Assembly: GCF_002929535.1 (NCBI RefSeq)
Contig: NZ_PJJO01000041.1
Location: 1 to 37,241 of the forward strand
DNA length: 37,241 nt
Direction of reading: 5' to 3'
Source of the DNA: Cryobacterium sp. Y11
GTDB lineage: Bacteria > Actinomycetota > Actinomycetes > Actinomycetales > Microbacteriaceae
The first letter of the stretch is position 1. The number at the start of each line of letters is the position of its first letter. The notes under the pieces were generated by a model. It did no database searches. It was given only the letters and a program-made list of their open reading frames with translations, and had not been told where the DNA came from. The translations under genes and the position numbers were made by a program. Positions 24,465-33,109 of this stretch are shown here, in pieces.

Positions 24465-25235
24465 GTGGCTTTTCTCGGCATCGTTGAAGGCGCATCCGTG
24501 TCGCTGGAATTAGTCACGGACTGGCCCGCGACTACGCGGGCCACAGGGATCGACACGTCCTCTCGGAGCGGTCTCCACATTCGGATAGAAGCCACCCGAT
24601 ATCGTGGATTTCTCGACGCAATGGGACGGAGCGACACAGTGATGAGTCTGCTTGAACGCTGGAAGAAAGCCGAGCCACAAACGTGCACAACGGAAGCCGT
24701 TGAACGTTGGCTTGAAAAAGAATTTCGGGCCTATGAGATCCCGTTAGCAGCGATTTCCAGCGCGGACTACCGCAATGACGAAGAGGTCCGCGAAGTCCTG
24801 ATCTACAAGCTGTACACAATCACCCATCCAGAGGTCCTTCAGCGCCTATACAGCGAGGAAGAGAAGGCAATGAAGGACTGCGGCCCTGAGGCGTACGAGG
24901 ACTATTGGAAAAGCCTGTTTCTGGATCGGCGCTCGGGTGCCGCAACGGTGCGATCCGCTCTGCCGGACGCGTCCTGGCTGGCCTACAACTTGCTGACGAT
25001 TCAGCACGCCCTGGGGCAGCGCACGTCGGTTGTTCTTGAACGTGAAGGTGACCAGGTGACTGGAGCCAAGGTATACGGAACGTCCGACTACCTCAGCACA
25101 GTCTTGGTCGCGGTGACTGGTTTCCGGGAAGCCGGGGCCGACGAGCGAAACTACTATTCCATGGTCACTGGCGACGTCAATGACGTCGGCTTCAACTGGT
25201 ACCTCGACTGCCTGGCGCGCCACGGAATGATCTAA
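24465..25235 (+). CDS. Uncharacterised protein
   Basis: The 256-residue soluble protein starts at GTG with GAGGGGGG about 8 bases upstream. The first 60 residues are beta-rich and the middle is helical and charged (TTEAVERWLEKEFRAYEIPL; EVLQRLYSEEEKAMKDCGPE). The C-terminal third includes WLAYNLLTIQHALGQRTSVV and AGADERNYYSMVTGDVNDV. I do not recognise a domain. It stands alone between two repeats (24353 and 25291), which is the module pattern of this region. Confidence 0.65.
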   Translation: MAFLGIVEGASVSLELVTDWPATTRATGIDTSSRSGLHIRIEATRYRGFLDAMGRSDTVMSLLERWKKAEPQTCTTEAVERWLEKEFRAYEIPLAAISSADYRNDEEVREVLIYKLYTITHPEVLQRLYSEEEKAMKDCGPEAYEDYWKSLFLDRRSGAATVRSALPDASWLAYNLLTIQHALGQRTSVVLEREGDQVTGAKVYGTSDYLSTVLVAVTGFREAGADERNYYSMVTGDVNDVGFNWYLDCLARHGMI

Positions 25236-25690
25236 TAGCGCCGGCGGCGGCTCAGTGAGCCCCACACGCAACGGACCCGAAAAACCTCCCGTCCCGCTCA
25301 GGGTTCCGCTTACGGGCGTCTCAGTTTGGACGTCGACACGGTTGGCTTCACGCGATTCGGTCCCCGCTGAGCGTCCCTCTTTCGGACTGGGGGAACCGCT
25401 GTCGGGGCTAGGCGCCTGGCGCTCAGGCGATGACGCGGCTCTCGGCACGCGCTGCGATGGGCGCCACGCGTGTGAAGACCTTGAGGCGCGGGGTGGCATA
25501 ACCGTATTGGGCGTCCGTAGTTTGTCGGGCTCCCGCACGACCGGACGTGAATGGATTGCTCCGGCATGAGGCGTAAGTACAGAAAATGAGCGTCCCGGGG
25601 TTGCGGTGGGGGAGTCCGCCTCTCCCACTTGCGCTGCGACATCGGGCACGGAGAACGCTTCGTAGAAATGGACTACCTGCAAACTAGGTG
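25236..25690. other. No convincing gene; long repeat
   Basis: It contains a full-length repeat (25291-25394) and a weaker repeat-like GAGCGTCCCGGGGTTGCGG near 25588. Open frames on either strand are low-complexity and unconvincing. Confidence 0.45.
25291..25394 (+). repeat. Dispersed palindromic repeat, long form
   Basis: The left arm is GTCCCGCTCAGGGTTCCGC then TTACGGGCG, with CCCG and CGGG stems. A middle of about 50 bases follows, then the second arm CGCTGAGCGTCCCTCTTTCG then GACTGGGG. Confidence 0.75.
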
Positions 25691-26197
25691 TTAGCCCGGA
25701 CGATTGTTTCTCATGTCGATAAGTAGGTTGGTAGCCAAGTCAGCTTCGTCGAGGTCTTTCATCACGATCAGATATCGTCGCTTAGTGTTCGTCTCAACAA
25801 CGATGCCGGTGCCGCCGCGATTCATCTGCGCAAGCGTCGAATCCCCGATGAAGCGGAGCCCTAGCCCGTGGTGCCAGGGATTTATGGATCGTTGGTCAAT
25901 TGCGCTGATCTCGGCGGCCAGAATCGTCTTTCGGTATGCGGGGAACCAGACCAGTCGGACTGAATCTCTGGTGATCTCGATGCGGTGGTGGCTAAGGACA
26001 CAGCCGCCAAGGCTGACAAAAACCAGAACCAGGATCATCACTGCGAATGGCCACTTGTTTGCTTCGATGGCGCCCGTAGCCAGGAGCGTGATCATTGTGG
26101 CCGGGCTCGCAACAGTCAGAACGGCAAACATAACCAGAACAGGGAGCGTGAGGTAGACGTTGGAGGATCGATAGGGCAGGGGTTTCGTTGCGGTCAT
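25691..26197 (-). CDS. Membrane protein with C-terminal PH-like region
   Basis: The 168-residue protein has two membrane segments near the N-terminus (VYLTLPVLVMFAVLTVASPA and WPFAVMILVLVFVSLGGCVL). A cytoplasmic domain of alternating strands follows (HRIEITRDSVRLVWFPAYRK, then AAEISAIDQRSINPWHHGLG and TGIVVETNTKRRYLIVMKDL). This layout resembles bacterial PH-domain (YdbS/DUF304-like) membrane proteins; function unknown. GGAG lies about 10 bases before ATG. Confidence 0.65.
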   Translation of the reverse strand: MTATKPLPYRSSNVYLTLPVLVMFAVLTVASPATMITLLATGAIEANKWPFAVMILVLVFVSLGGCVLSHHRIEITRDSVRLVWFPAYRKTILAAEISAIDQRSINPWHHGLGLRFIGDSTLAQMNRGGTGIVVETNTKRRYLIVMKDLDEADLATNLLIDMRNNRPG

Positions 26198-26616
26198 ACT
26201 GAAATCTCCATCTTTTCTGGGCTCCTGACGATTTCGATGGTGCGCCGTGGCCGCGTCCAGTGGGGGAGGCGGATGTCAGCTGGGAGAAGAAGGATTCCTC
26301 AAAGTCTGATCTCACAGTCCGTCCAGCATCGCACGACCCGAAGTCGCATAGGGTGACGCCCTGTAGACGAGTCCAACGGGAATCGAGCGTGAGTCGTAGA
26401 TCGCCCGTTCGGGCATCTTGGACGCCGTTCCCGTTGCGTGAAATCGTCACATCAAAGTTCCTGATCCGTCCGTTCGCGTCTTGGCTGCTGTCGAGACGCT
26501 GTCAGGCTGCATCACCCGTGTCGATGAGCGCGTTCGCTGACGAGCAACGGGAGGTTGGGGAGCCAGAGCAACCCGAGCTGGAAAACCCGCAGGTCCGCAT
26601 TAGTGTGCTCAGCGGC
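26198..26616. other. No convincing gene
   Basis: No recognisable protein, RNA or clear repeat lies between the PH-like membrane protein start and the next small membrane protein. Confidence 0.4.
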
Positions 26617-26923
26617 ATGGATGTGTTTGAGTGGATTGGAGCCGTCGTGGGAGCCGTGCTCTTCATCGCGTCCTTGATCCGCACCATTCGGGCCAACCCC
26701 GACACGAGAATCCCCTTCAACCGGAATCCTCCGGTCATCCCGGCTGGATCCATCGCGATGCGGAGCATTGGCGCAGGTCTCCTTGTCTTCGGCGGGGTCG
26801 CACTTACCAATGCCCATGGAACATGGAAAATGGAGCATGATCGTTCTCGTCGGTGTTGTTCTCGTCACATTGGCCGTAATCACCGTTCACAACCATCGCC
26901 TGACTGTCACAGCACACCACTGA
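26617..26923 (+). pseudogene. Three-helix membrane protein, frameshifted
   Basis: MDVFEWIGAVVGAVLFIASL and SIAMRSIGAGLLVFGGVALT form two membrane segments in one frame. After HGTWKME the third segment, MIVLVGVVLVTLAVITVHNH, lies in the next frame and ends at TGA 26921. One indel near 26835 therefore splits it, or a separate small gene starts at the second ATG. No family recognised. Confidence 0.5.
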
Positions 26924-26931
26924 CCGCGACG

Positions 26932-27033
26932 GCTCCCGTTCCCGGTTAGGGTTCCGCTATCGGGCAACTCGCTCCGCGAATCGACTTGAGCGGAATCACG
27001 TTTCAACGCGCCCGCTGGACGTCCCTCTTGCGG
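26932..27033 (+). repeat. Dispersed palindromic repeat, long form (type II core)
   Basis: TCCCGTTCCCGGTTAGGGTT then CCGCTATCGGG, a core with CGCTC/GAGCG pairing, and CGCTGGACGTCCCTCTTGCG. Over about 63 bases from GGGCAACTCG to GACGTCC it differs from the copy at 32827-32923 at only two positions. Confidence 0.9.
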
Positions 27034-27149
27034 ATCGATGGGACTGCCTACCCAAGCTGCGATTGAGCGTTGGATGCGCTGCCTAACGGCGTATCGCTGT
27101 GCCGTCGGGCCTCTAGCCAGATATGTTGCACTGCCCCTACAGTGAAGTC

Positions 27150-27929
27150 ATGTTGCACTCAACTCGGCAAGGCTCCGGTAAGCCACTCCTGCTGATCCAT
27201 GGGCTTGGTTCCAGTATTGGCAACTGGAACCCGGTAATCCCGGCGCTGGCCGCTGAACGCGATGTCATCGTCGTCGACCTCCCCGGCTGCGGCGAATCCG
27301 CGCCGCTGACCGGCGAAACCACCATTGCCACGCTGACCGATTCCGTCGAAGCCTTTATCCGCGACACGGAACTGGGTGACCTTGATCTGGTAGGCAGCTC
27401 CATGGGCGCCCGGATGGTAATGGAAATGGCACGCCGCGGGCACGCTGGCACCACGGTCGCACTGGACCCTGGTGGATTCTGGAATGACCGCCAGGCAGCG
27501 ATCTTTGGTACAAGCATCAAGGCATCCGTTGCACTGGTGCGCCGCATCCAACCGGCGCTCCCCTTCCTCACGGGCAACCCTGTGGGCCGCACAGCCCTGT
27601 TTTCACAGTTCTCCGCCCACCCCTGGAAGCTGCCACAGGATCTGGTCCTGCACGAGCTTCGCGGGTTCAAGACATCGACCAGCCTGGACCCGTCCCTCAA
27701 CGCGCTGATTCACGGACCCCGCCAGGAAGGCGCACCGGCCGGTTCACTCAAGGGCAAAATGGTCATTGGATGGGGGCGGAAGGACAAGGTCACCGCTCCC
27801 AGTGAGGCGGCGCGGGCCACGGAGCTGTTCCCGGATGCAACGTTGCACTGGTTCGAAAACTGCGGACACTTCCCGCACTGGGACCAACCAACGGAAGCGG
27901 CGCGCCTGATTCTCGATAGCACCGGCTGA
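27150..27929 (+). CDS. Alpha/beta hydrolase
   Basis: The 259-residue protein has the oxyanion motif LLLIHGLGSSIGNW near residue 15. The nucleophile elbow is GSSMGAR (Ser about residue 83). The acid is probably the Asp in GWGRKDKVTAP, and the base is the His in CGHFPHWDQP. These form an esterase or lipase-like triad; the substrate is unknown. ATG 27150 has TACAGT 6 bases upstream, consistent with a leaderless start; an in-frame ATG at 27123 is less family-like. It is followed by a large oxidoreductase on the other strand, converging. Confidence 0.88.
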   Translation: MLHSTRQGSGKPLLLIHGLGSSIGNWNPVIPALAAERDVIVVDLPGCGESAPLTGETTIATLTDSVEAFIRDTELGDLDLVGSSMGARMVMEMARRGHAGTTVALDPGGFWNDRQAAIFGTSIKASVALVRRIQPALPFLTGNPVGRTALFSQFSAHPWKLPQDLVLHELRGFKTSTSLDPSLNALIHGPRQEGAPAGSLKGKMVIGWGRKDKVTAPSEAARATELFPDATLHWFENCGHFPHWDQPTEAARLILDSTG

Positions 27930-28185
27930 GCTGCGGCTGAGCGCCCGGGCGGAGCCACCCACGGCTGAGTTGGCTTCAGAAAGGTGGAACCGGCGACGGC
28001 TGGGGATGACTCATGCAGGGAACAGCATCAGTTTCCCTGCTCGGGCGCGACAGCGGGCAACTTGATCGGAGATGTTGATTCGTGCGCCTCGGCGTCCGGG
28101 CCGCCAACCGTGACCGACACGCCGCCAAAATCTGCAGGCCGGGATGCTGCGGTTGTTGGAGCCGGGGATGGCCCGGTACCGTTCG
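27930..28185. other. Intergenic, convergent
   Basis: It lies between two convergent genes. No gene or dispersed repeat is seen. Confidence 0.4.
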
Positions 28186-30504
28186 CTACTTTCTCCACCC
28201 GCACACCGCATTTTTGAACAGGGGCTGCTTGGATACCGGATCCCACTCTGTCATCGTCAGTTCGTTGGCTGCGGTGGGGTGACCGTCCGGACCGGGCCGT
28301 CCCGAATCCCAATAGCCGTAATGAAACGGTGCAAATACCGTACCCTCGCGCACATTGCTGACGCGGGCGGGAACGACAAGTGCACCGCGACGGGAGGTGG
28401 CTCGTACAGTGTCACCCTCCACAATATCGAGCCGGCCAGCATCCAACACCGAGATCTCTAACCACGCCGACGGTGCCGCGTTGTTGAGCTGCCGGGCACG
28501 ACCGGTGCGAGTGCGCGTGTGGAACTGGTACGCCGTGCGGCCGGTCGTGTACCGCAACGGAAAGTCGGCATCCGGCTCTTCGGATGGTGGCGCATAGGGT
28601 GCAGCCTTGAAAACGGCGCGCCCGTGAGTCTGCAGCGCACGGAACGCCTGCTCACCGGCCGAGGCACCGGTGAGCAGGTCATGGCCGAACGTTTCGCAGT
28701 CGTCTGGCTCGGTGGCGAAGACGCCGTCACCGTAGAGTCGAACTGTTCCCTCCGGATGCTCGTCGTTACACGGCCACGGAATGCCGCTTCCTCCTCGGAG
28801 CCGCTCGTAGGTGATGCCGGTGTAGTCACACGGGCGGCCTCTGCTGCAGTCCTGCCACGCGTGGAATCCGTCCTCCGGTCCGGCCCAGTCGAGAAGTGGC
28901 GCGCCCGAATTCGTGCGAAAATTCATCCGCGCCGAATAGTCAAGAAAAATATCCAGATCGCTCCTTGCCTCACCGGGCGGCTCGACGGCCTTGTCGGAGA
29001 GATGCACCGTACGATCCGCGTTGGTGAAAGTTCCTGTTTTCTCGCCCCAGCCCGCGGCCGGCAGCACGACATCGGCAAACAGCGCCGTTTCGGTGAGATA
29101 GAGGTCCTGCACGACGAGGAAGACGTTCTCTTGGCCGAGAATGGCGCGGATACGTTCCAATTCCGGCATCGAAACCGCCGGGTTCGTCGCCGAGATCCAG
29201 AGAAACTCGATGCTGCCCTGCTCGACATACTGAAAGATTTGCATCGCATGGGTTGGGGGAGCTTTGTGCGCAGTGATCGAAATATCAACGTCCCACAGTC
29301 TCGCGAGCTCGCGGACGTGCTCCGAATTCTCCCAGTTGCGGAATCCGGGAAGGTCTCCGTCCGCTCCGCACTCCCGGTTGTTCTGCGCGGTGGGCTGGCC
29401 GTTCATCTGCAGCACCCCGCTTCCTGGCGCGCCGAGTTGTCCTCGCAGCAAGTGCATATTGTTCACTTGACACGATGCCGCGGTTGCCTGCGCCGACTGG
29501 TCGAAGCCCTGCAAAACGGTGGAGAGCACTCGGGCGCTCGTGCCGAAAATTTGTGCAGCTTCTCGCACATCGTCGACCGAGACACCGCAGGTCTCCGCTA
29601 CTGCGTCTGGCGTCCATGGTTCCACGACGGCCCGCAATCTGTCGACTCCGATGGTGTGGGCCGCGACGTAGGCCTCATCAATCCATCCGTTCATGAACAG
29701 TTCCCGGATCAGACCATTCATCAGTGCCTGGTTCGTCCCTGGACGCACCGCAAGGTGCACGTCCGCGACCCGCGCCACCTCAGTCTCACGCGGGTCGATA
29801 CAGACAATACGTGGCCGGTCGGGCCCGGCGATCCGATCGAGCACCCTCGCCCACAGCACCGTCTGCGTCTCAGCCAGGTTGTGCCCGAATAGGAACATCG
29901 CATCACATTCGTCGATGTCGGCGTAGCTACCAGGCTGGCCATCCGCACCAAAGCTCTCCTTCATCGCTGCCGCCGCGGTCGCCGTGCACAATCGGGTGTT
30001 GCCATCCATGTGCGGGGTGCCGATACCGGCCTTGCCGAGAATTGCCAGCGCGTAGTACTCCTCGAGAAACAATTGGCCGCTGGTATAGAAAGCGTGGCTC
30101 AGTGAACCTTTGTCGGCTAAAAGCTGCTTGCTTCGCTCGACGATCCGGGACATCGCCGTGTCCCAGTCGGTCTCGACCAACTCGCCACCGATCCGGATGA
30201 GCGGACGAGTCAGCCGGTCGCTGTTTGACATACCCTGCCAACTGCCGAAGAGGCCCTTCGGCCCGAGTCGCCCATGATTGACGGTGTCGATGGCTCGACC
30301 CCGCACTCCGACCACCCGCCCGTCTTTCACCGCGATGTCGCACGCGCAGCCATTGCTGCACAGCGTGCAAGCCGACTGCACCCAACGATCAACGTCGTCC
30401 TCACCGAGGCCATCAGCCAACTTCTGATCAACACGCACCGGCCACTTCTTGCCTCGGCCAAAAGGCGTCCTGGTGCCCCAGATGTCGCCGATCCTGTCCA
30501 CCAT
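28186..30504 (-). CDS. Molybdopterin oxidoreductase (nitrate reductase/formate dehydrogenase-like)
   Basis: The 772-residue protein has the N-terminal iron-sulfur segment SACTLCSNGCACDIAVKDGR, then NHGRLGPKG. Three Cys of a 4Fe-4S site are present, but the usual fourth Cys position (C-P/V-K-G) is Gly. The molybdenum ligand is the Cys in NTRLCTATAAAAMKESFG, as in assimilatory nitrate reductases and formate dehydrogenases. GHNLAETQTVLWARVLD, VRPGTNQALMNG and a C-terminal MopB domain (LRYTTGRTAYQFHTRTRTGR) follow. No electron-transfer partner or cofactor gene is adjacent. Substrate is unknown; nitrate is one guess. ATG 30504 has GGAAGAGAG upstream. Confidence 0.85.
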   Translation of the reverse strand: MVDRIGDIWGTRTPFGRGKKWPVRVDQKLADGLGEDDVDRWVQSACTLCSNGCACDIAVKDGRVVGVRGRAIDTVNHGRLGPKGLFGSWQGMSNSDRLTRPLIRIGGELVETDWDTAMSRIVERSKQLLADKGSLSHAFYTSGQLFLEEYYALAILGKAGIGTPHMDGNTRLCTATAAAAMKESFGADGQPGSYADIDECDAMFLFGHNLAETQTVLWARVLDRIAGPDRPRIVCIDPRETEVARVADVHLAVRPGTNQALMNGLIRELFMNGWIDEAYVAAHTIGVDRLRAVVEPWTPDAVAETCGVSVDDVREAAQIFGTSARVLSTVLQGFDQSAQATAASCQVNNMHLLRGQLGAPGSGVLQMNGQPTAQNNRECGADGDLPGFRNWENSEHVRELARLWDVDISITAHKAPPTHAMQIFQYVEQGSIEFLWISATNPAVSMPELERIRAILGQENVFLVVQDLYLTETALFADVVLPAAGWGEKTGTFTNADRTVHLSDKAVEPPGEARSDLDIFLDYSARMNFRTNSGAPLLDWAGPEDGFHAWQDCSRGRPCDYTGITYERLRGGSGIPWPCNDEHPEGTVRLYGDGVFATEPDDCETFGHDLLTGASAGEQAFRALQTHGRAVFKAAPYAPPSEEPDADFPLRYTTGRTAYQFHTRTRTGRARQLNNAAPSAWLEISVLDAGRLDIVEGDTVRATSRRGALVVPARVSNVREGTVFAPFHYGYWDSGRPGPDGHPTAANELTMTEWDPVSKQPLFKNAVCGWRK

Positions 30505-31302
30505 GACAACACTCTCTTCCGCTCTGATTTGTAGTCTGCGCCCGCGAGAAGCCCAGATCAACGTCCAGACGAGACTCATCCACAGTGCTCCGACACCGCC
30601 GTCGGTGAAGTGAAGTCGCCCGTTTCGAAGGTCAAGTAGGCGGATGCCATGTTCTCGCCCCGCAGGTAGGGAACGATGACCTGAGCGACACGATTCATGT
30701 TTCGGTACAGCGACCTTCAGCCGCACCACCCCTGGCTCCCTGAGAAGGCAATATTCAGCGGTGGTTCAATGAGCGCGAGCGCGTGGCTAGCCCGCATTAT
30801 TGAAAGCCCGTGCTGCCGCCATGACGCCGCGCGCTCGACCGGTGGACAGCACCTCGGCCAGGGACTCGTCATCCAACTGGGGGTTCATCCCTATGAGCCA
30901 CGCACGAGCTACTTTGCCCGGTTCCACCGCGGGCGGCAACTCAACAACTTGGAACGTATCGCACCGCAGTTACTCGCTCGTCTAGGGCGGATGAACCGTT
31001 CCGTTGGCCCACCGTATGAGAGCCCGCGCGTTCTTCGTGACGATCACTCCGAGCAGTGCTTGACCAAGTTGGGACTGCAAAGCACCAACGATGTCGCTGA
31101 CTCCACGTCGTTCTCATCCGCCTGATATCCGCAACCGTGCCGAGGCTCAGAAACTTCAAAGCCGCGCCCGTCATGGGATCAATTGCAATCGGAGTAGATG
31201 AAACGAGAACCCCAGCACCGCGATGGCGAGTGCCCGTAAGATGTTCGGCTTTCGGGCAGACCAGCCAGGAGTGCATCCGGTTCGATCCGTAGGATTACCC
31301 TC
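30505..31302. other. Gene-poor stretch
   Basis: Several open frames exist on both strands, but none shows a domain, ribosome binding site or consistent codon use. One repeat copy sits at 31230-31259, just before the deaminase gene. Confidence 0.45.
31230..31259 (+). repeat. Dispersed palindromic repeat
   Basis: GTGCCCGTAAGATGTTCGGC then TTTCGGGCAG (the first G is at 31230). CCCG pairs with CGGG around a GTTCGG loop. Confidence 0.65.
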
Positions 31303-31767
31303 ATGCTCCCAAACGTTGAACTCGCGGTGCCGACGGCCGAAGACCTGGAGCTGGTCGAGCTCGCGAGAGAGACCATCGACGCAAGCACGGATGCCGGGCC
31401 CAATGAAGATGGTGCACACACAATGGGCGCTGCAGTTCGCGATGCCGATGGCCGCATGTTCGCTGGGGTGAATCTGTTCCATTTCACTGGAGGGCCATGT
31501 GCCGAGTTGGTTGCACTTGGTGCGGCGCGCGCACAAGGCGGGCGAAAAATCACGACAATCGTCGCTGTGGGCAATCACGGTCGAGGTGTTGTTGGACCAT
31601 GCGGGCGTGACAGACAGGTCCTTTTCGATTACTACCCGGGTATCAGAGTGCTGCTCCCGACCGCCGAAGGCGTTCGGGTCGCCGCCATTGAGGCCCTGAT
31701 GCCGTTCGCCGCGGCGTGGACTATGGAGGGTGGCACGCAGCAGTTCGACGAGGAGCGGTTTCGTTGA
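31303..31767 (+). CDS. Cytidine/blasticidin-S deaminase-like protein
   Basis: The 154-residue protein has the cytidine deaminase fold. HTMGAAVRDADGRMFAGVNL then FHFTGGPCAELVALGAARAQ carries the C-A-E motif (Cys as first zinc ligand, Glu as proton shuttle). VGPCGRDRQVLFDYYPGIRV carries the second motif. There the usual P-C-G-x-C reads P-C-G-R-D, so one zinc Cys is replaced by Asp. Family members deaminate cytidine or blasticidin S; whether zinc binding survives is open. It slightly precedes a lipoprotein gene on the same strand. Confidence 0.82.
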   Translation: MLPNVELAVPTAEDLELVELARETIDASTDAGPNEDGAHTMGAAVRDADGRMFAGVNLFHFTGGPCAELVALGAARAQGGRKITTIVAVGNHGRGVVGPCGRDRQVLFDYYPGIRVLLPTAEGVRVAAIEALMPFAAAWTMEGGTQQFDEERFR

Positions 31768-31811
31768 CGTCGAGGGGAATGGATGAGGATCGTTCGGGAG
31801 GAGCTAGCCCA

Positions 31812-32354
31812 GTGTTGTTTGCACGCAGGTGCAAGTGGGGTGCTCTCGTGGTGGTCTCCGGGATTGCGCTCTCGCTCACCGGTTGCCAAATCGAGTACCG
31901 CGGCCACGACAGCGGGATCGACGGAACGTTGTGGAGACAGGTCACCTCCTTCGAGGATCCATTGAGCCGGAGCCTCTACCAGCCGTCAGTAAATGAACCG
32001 GTCGACTACCTCGACTCACTCCCAGGTGAGCGATGGAGTGGTTCGGTTGCTTCAACATTCGATCTCGATCTTCGGGAGGGAGGTGTGGTCCTCTACGACA
32101 TCTCTTCGTCGGATTCTGTGGCCGAGCTTTCAGTGTTCATTGCATCCGGACCTCGACCCGATGTTCCAACCGATGGAGGTCGGGACTACAACGGCCCAAC
32201 CCAGGTATTCACGTGTTACCAGGTGGAAGCAGCCTTCTCCCCGGGGGTGGCCGCTTCTGTGGGTCGGGTCACTTTCGATGACTGCCCGGCGGCCCTCGTC
32301 GAACTGATGCCAGGCGGTGCGGCCTTCGCCCGTGGTGAAGTATTCGACGGCTGA
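31812..32354 (+). CDS. Secreted lipoprotein, unknown
   Basis: From the GTG at 31812 the protein is about 180 residues. It starts with a lipoprotein signal: basic ARRCKWG, hydrophobic ALVVVSGIALSLTGC, with the lipobox Cys at about residue 25. The mature part is acidic and strand-rich (VASTFDLDLREGGVVLYDIS, then VFTCYQVEAAFSPG and VGRVTFDDCP) and holds two Cys that could pair. GGAGGAG lies 8 bases before the GTG; the upstream ATG at 31779 has poor spacing. It would be anchored on the outer face of the membrane. Function unknown. Confidence 0.75.
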   Translation: MLFARRCKWGALVVVSGIALSLTGCQIEYRGHDSGIDGTLWRQVTSFEDPLSRSLYQPSVNEPVDYLDSLPGERWSGSVASTFDLDLREGGVVLYDISSSDSVAELSVFIASGPRPDVPTDGGRDYNGPTQVFTCYQVEAAFSPGVAASVGRVTFDDCPAALVELMPGGAAFARGEVFDG

Positions 32355-32515
32355 GCTCGTGAGCACATCCGTACCAAGCCCGCAAACCGTTCCGCGAACA
32401 GGACAAGGACGCGACCTTTCCATTTGATCCGCGGCCACATTGGGGTATCGTGCGGGTCGAAGCGGACGCCGCAACACCGTCGTAGCCGGGCCATTGCGAC
32501 CTGTCATAATCGGTC

Positions 32516-32779
32516 ATGCTTCAAATACGCCCGAACTGCGAATGTTGTGATCGAGATCTCGCCGTCGACGCGGACGACGTATGGATCTGCAGCTTTGAAT
32601 GCACCTGGTGCGCCGAGTGCGTGAATACGTTTCCTGGCCGGGCTTGCCCTAATTGTGGTGGAAACCTTGAACGTCGACCTGTGCGTCCGGCACAAGCTCT
32701 CATTAAGAATCCTGCTTCGACGACCAAGGTCACAGCAACAAACTGCGTGGAACGTACGACAGCCCACGCCTCTGCCTGA
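32516..32779 (+). CDS. DUF1272 zinc-ribbon-like protein
   Basis: The 87-residue protein starts MLQIRPNCECCDRDLAVDAD and continues DVWICSFECTWCAECVNTF then CPNCGGNLERRPVRP. That is the full DUF1272 Cys pattern (C-E-C-C, C-S-F-E-C-T-W-C-x-x-C, C-P-N-C-G-G) expected to hold zinc. CATAAT lies a few bases before the ATG, so the message may be leaderless. The role of the family is unknown. Confidence 0.9.
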   Translation: MLQIRPNCECCDRDLAVDADDVWICSFECTWCAECVNTFPGRACPNCGGNLERRPVRPAQALIKNPASTTKVTATNCVERTTAHASA

Positions 32780-32826
32780 GTCGCCCTCTCACCGCGAACG
32801 TACTAGACGGTGTTTGGGCCAGCCGT

Positions 32827-32923
32827 GTCCCGTTCAGGGTTCCCCTTACGGGCAACTCGCTCCGCGAATCGACTTGAGCGGAATCGCGTTTCAACACGCC
32901 CGCTGGACGTCCGGCTTCCGGGC
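32827..32923 (+). repeat. Dispersed palindromic repeat, long form (type II core)
   Basis: GTCCCGTTCAGGGTTCCCC then TTACGGG, the same core as 26932-27033, and CGCTGGACGTCCGGCTTCCG then GGC. It is a direct repeat of the earlier copy, 5.9 kb away. Confidence 0.92.
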
Positions 32924-33109
32924 ATTCTATCCATCAATTTTCTGACAGTCCCGCCCCACACCGCTCGGAGATTGGCACGTCATGGTGGGCAGAACTCCAA
33001 GGTCCCCGAGGGCGCTGCATCGAGAACGCTGCCCACCGTTCGCGAGCTGAGTGTCGGATGCTGGGAGTAGCATGATCGCAGTCTCGCTCTTCTGCTACTG
33101 GAGGATGAA

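Noticed and set aside
30578..30696. Minus-strand frame starting MNRVAQVIVPYLRGENMASA
   Set aside because: It is about 39 codons. The start looks protein-like, but it has no identifiable family, and it may be only a remnant between the oxidoreductase start and the next stretch.
30697..31125. Open frame of about 140 codons on the plus strand
   Set aside because: The sequence is rich in Arg, Ser and Pro, has no recognisable domain or ribosome binding site, and competes with an equally long minus-strand frame. I treat it as chance coding potential in high-GC DNA.
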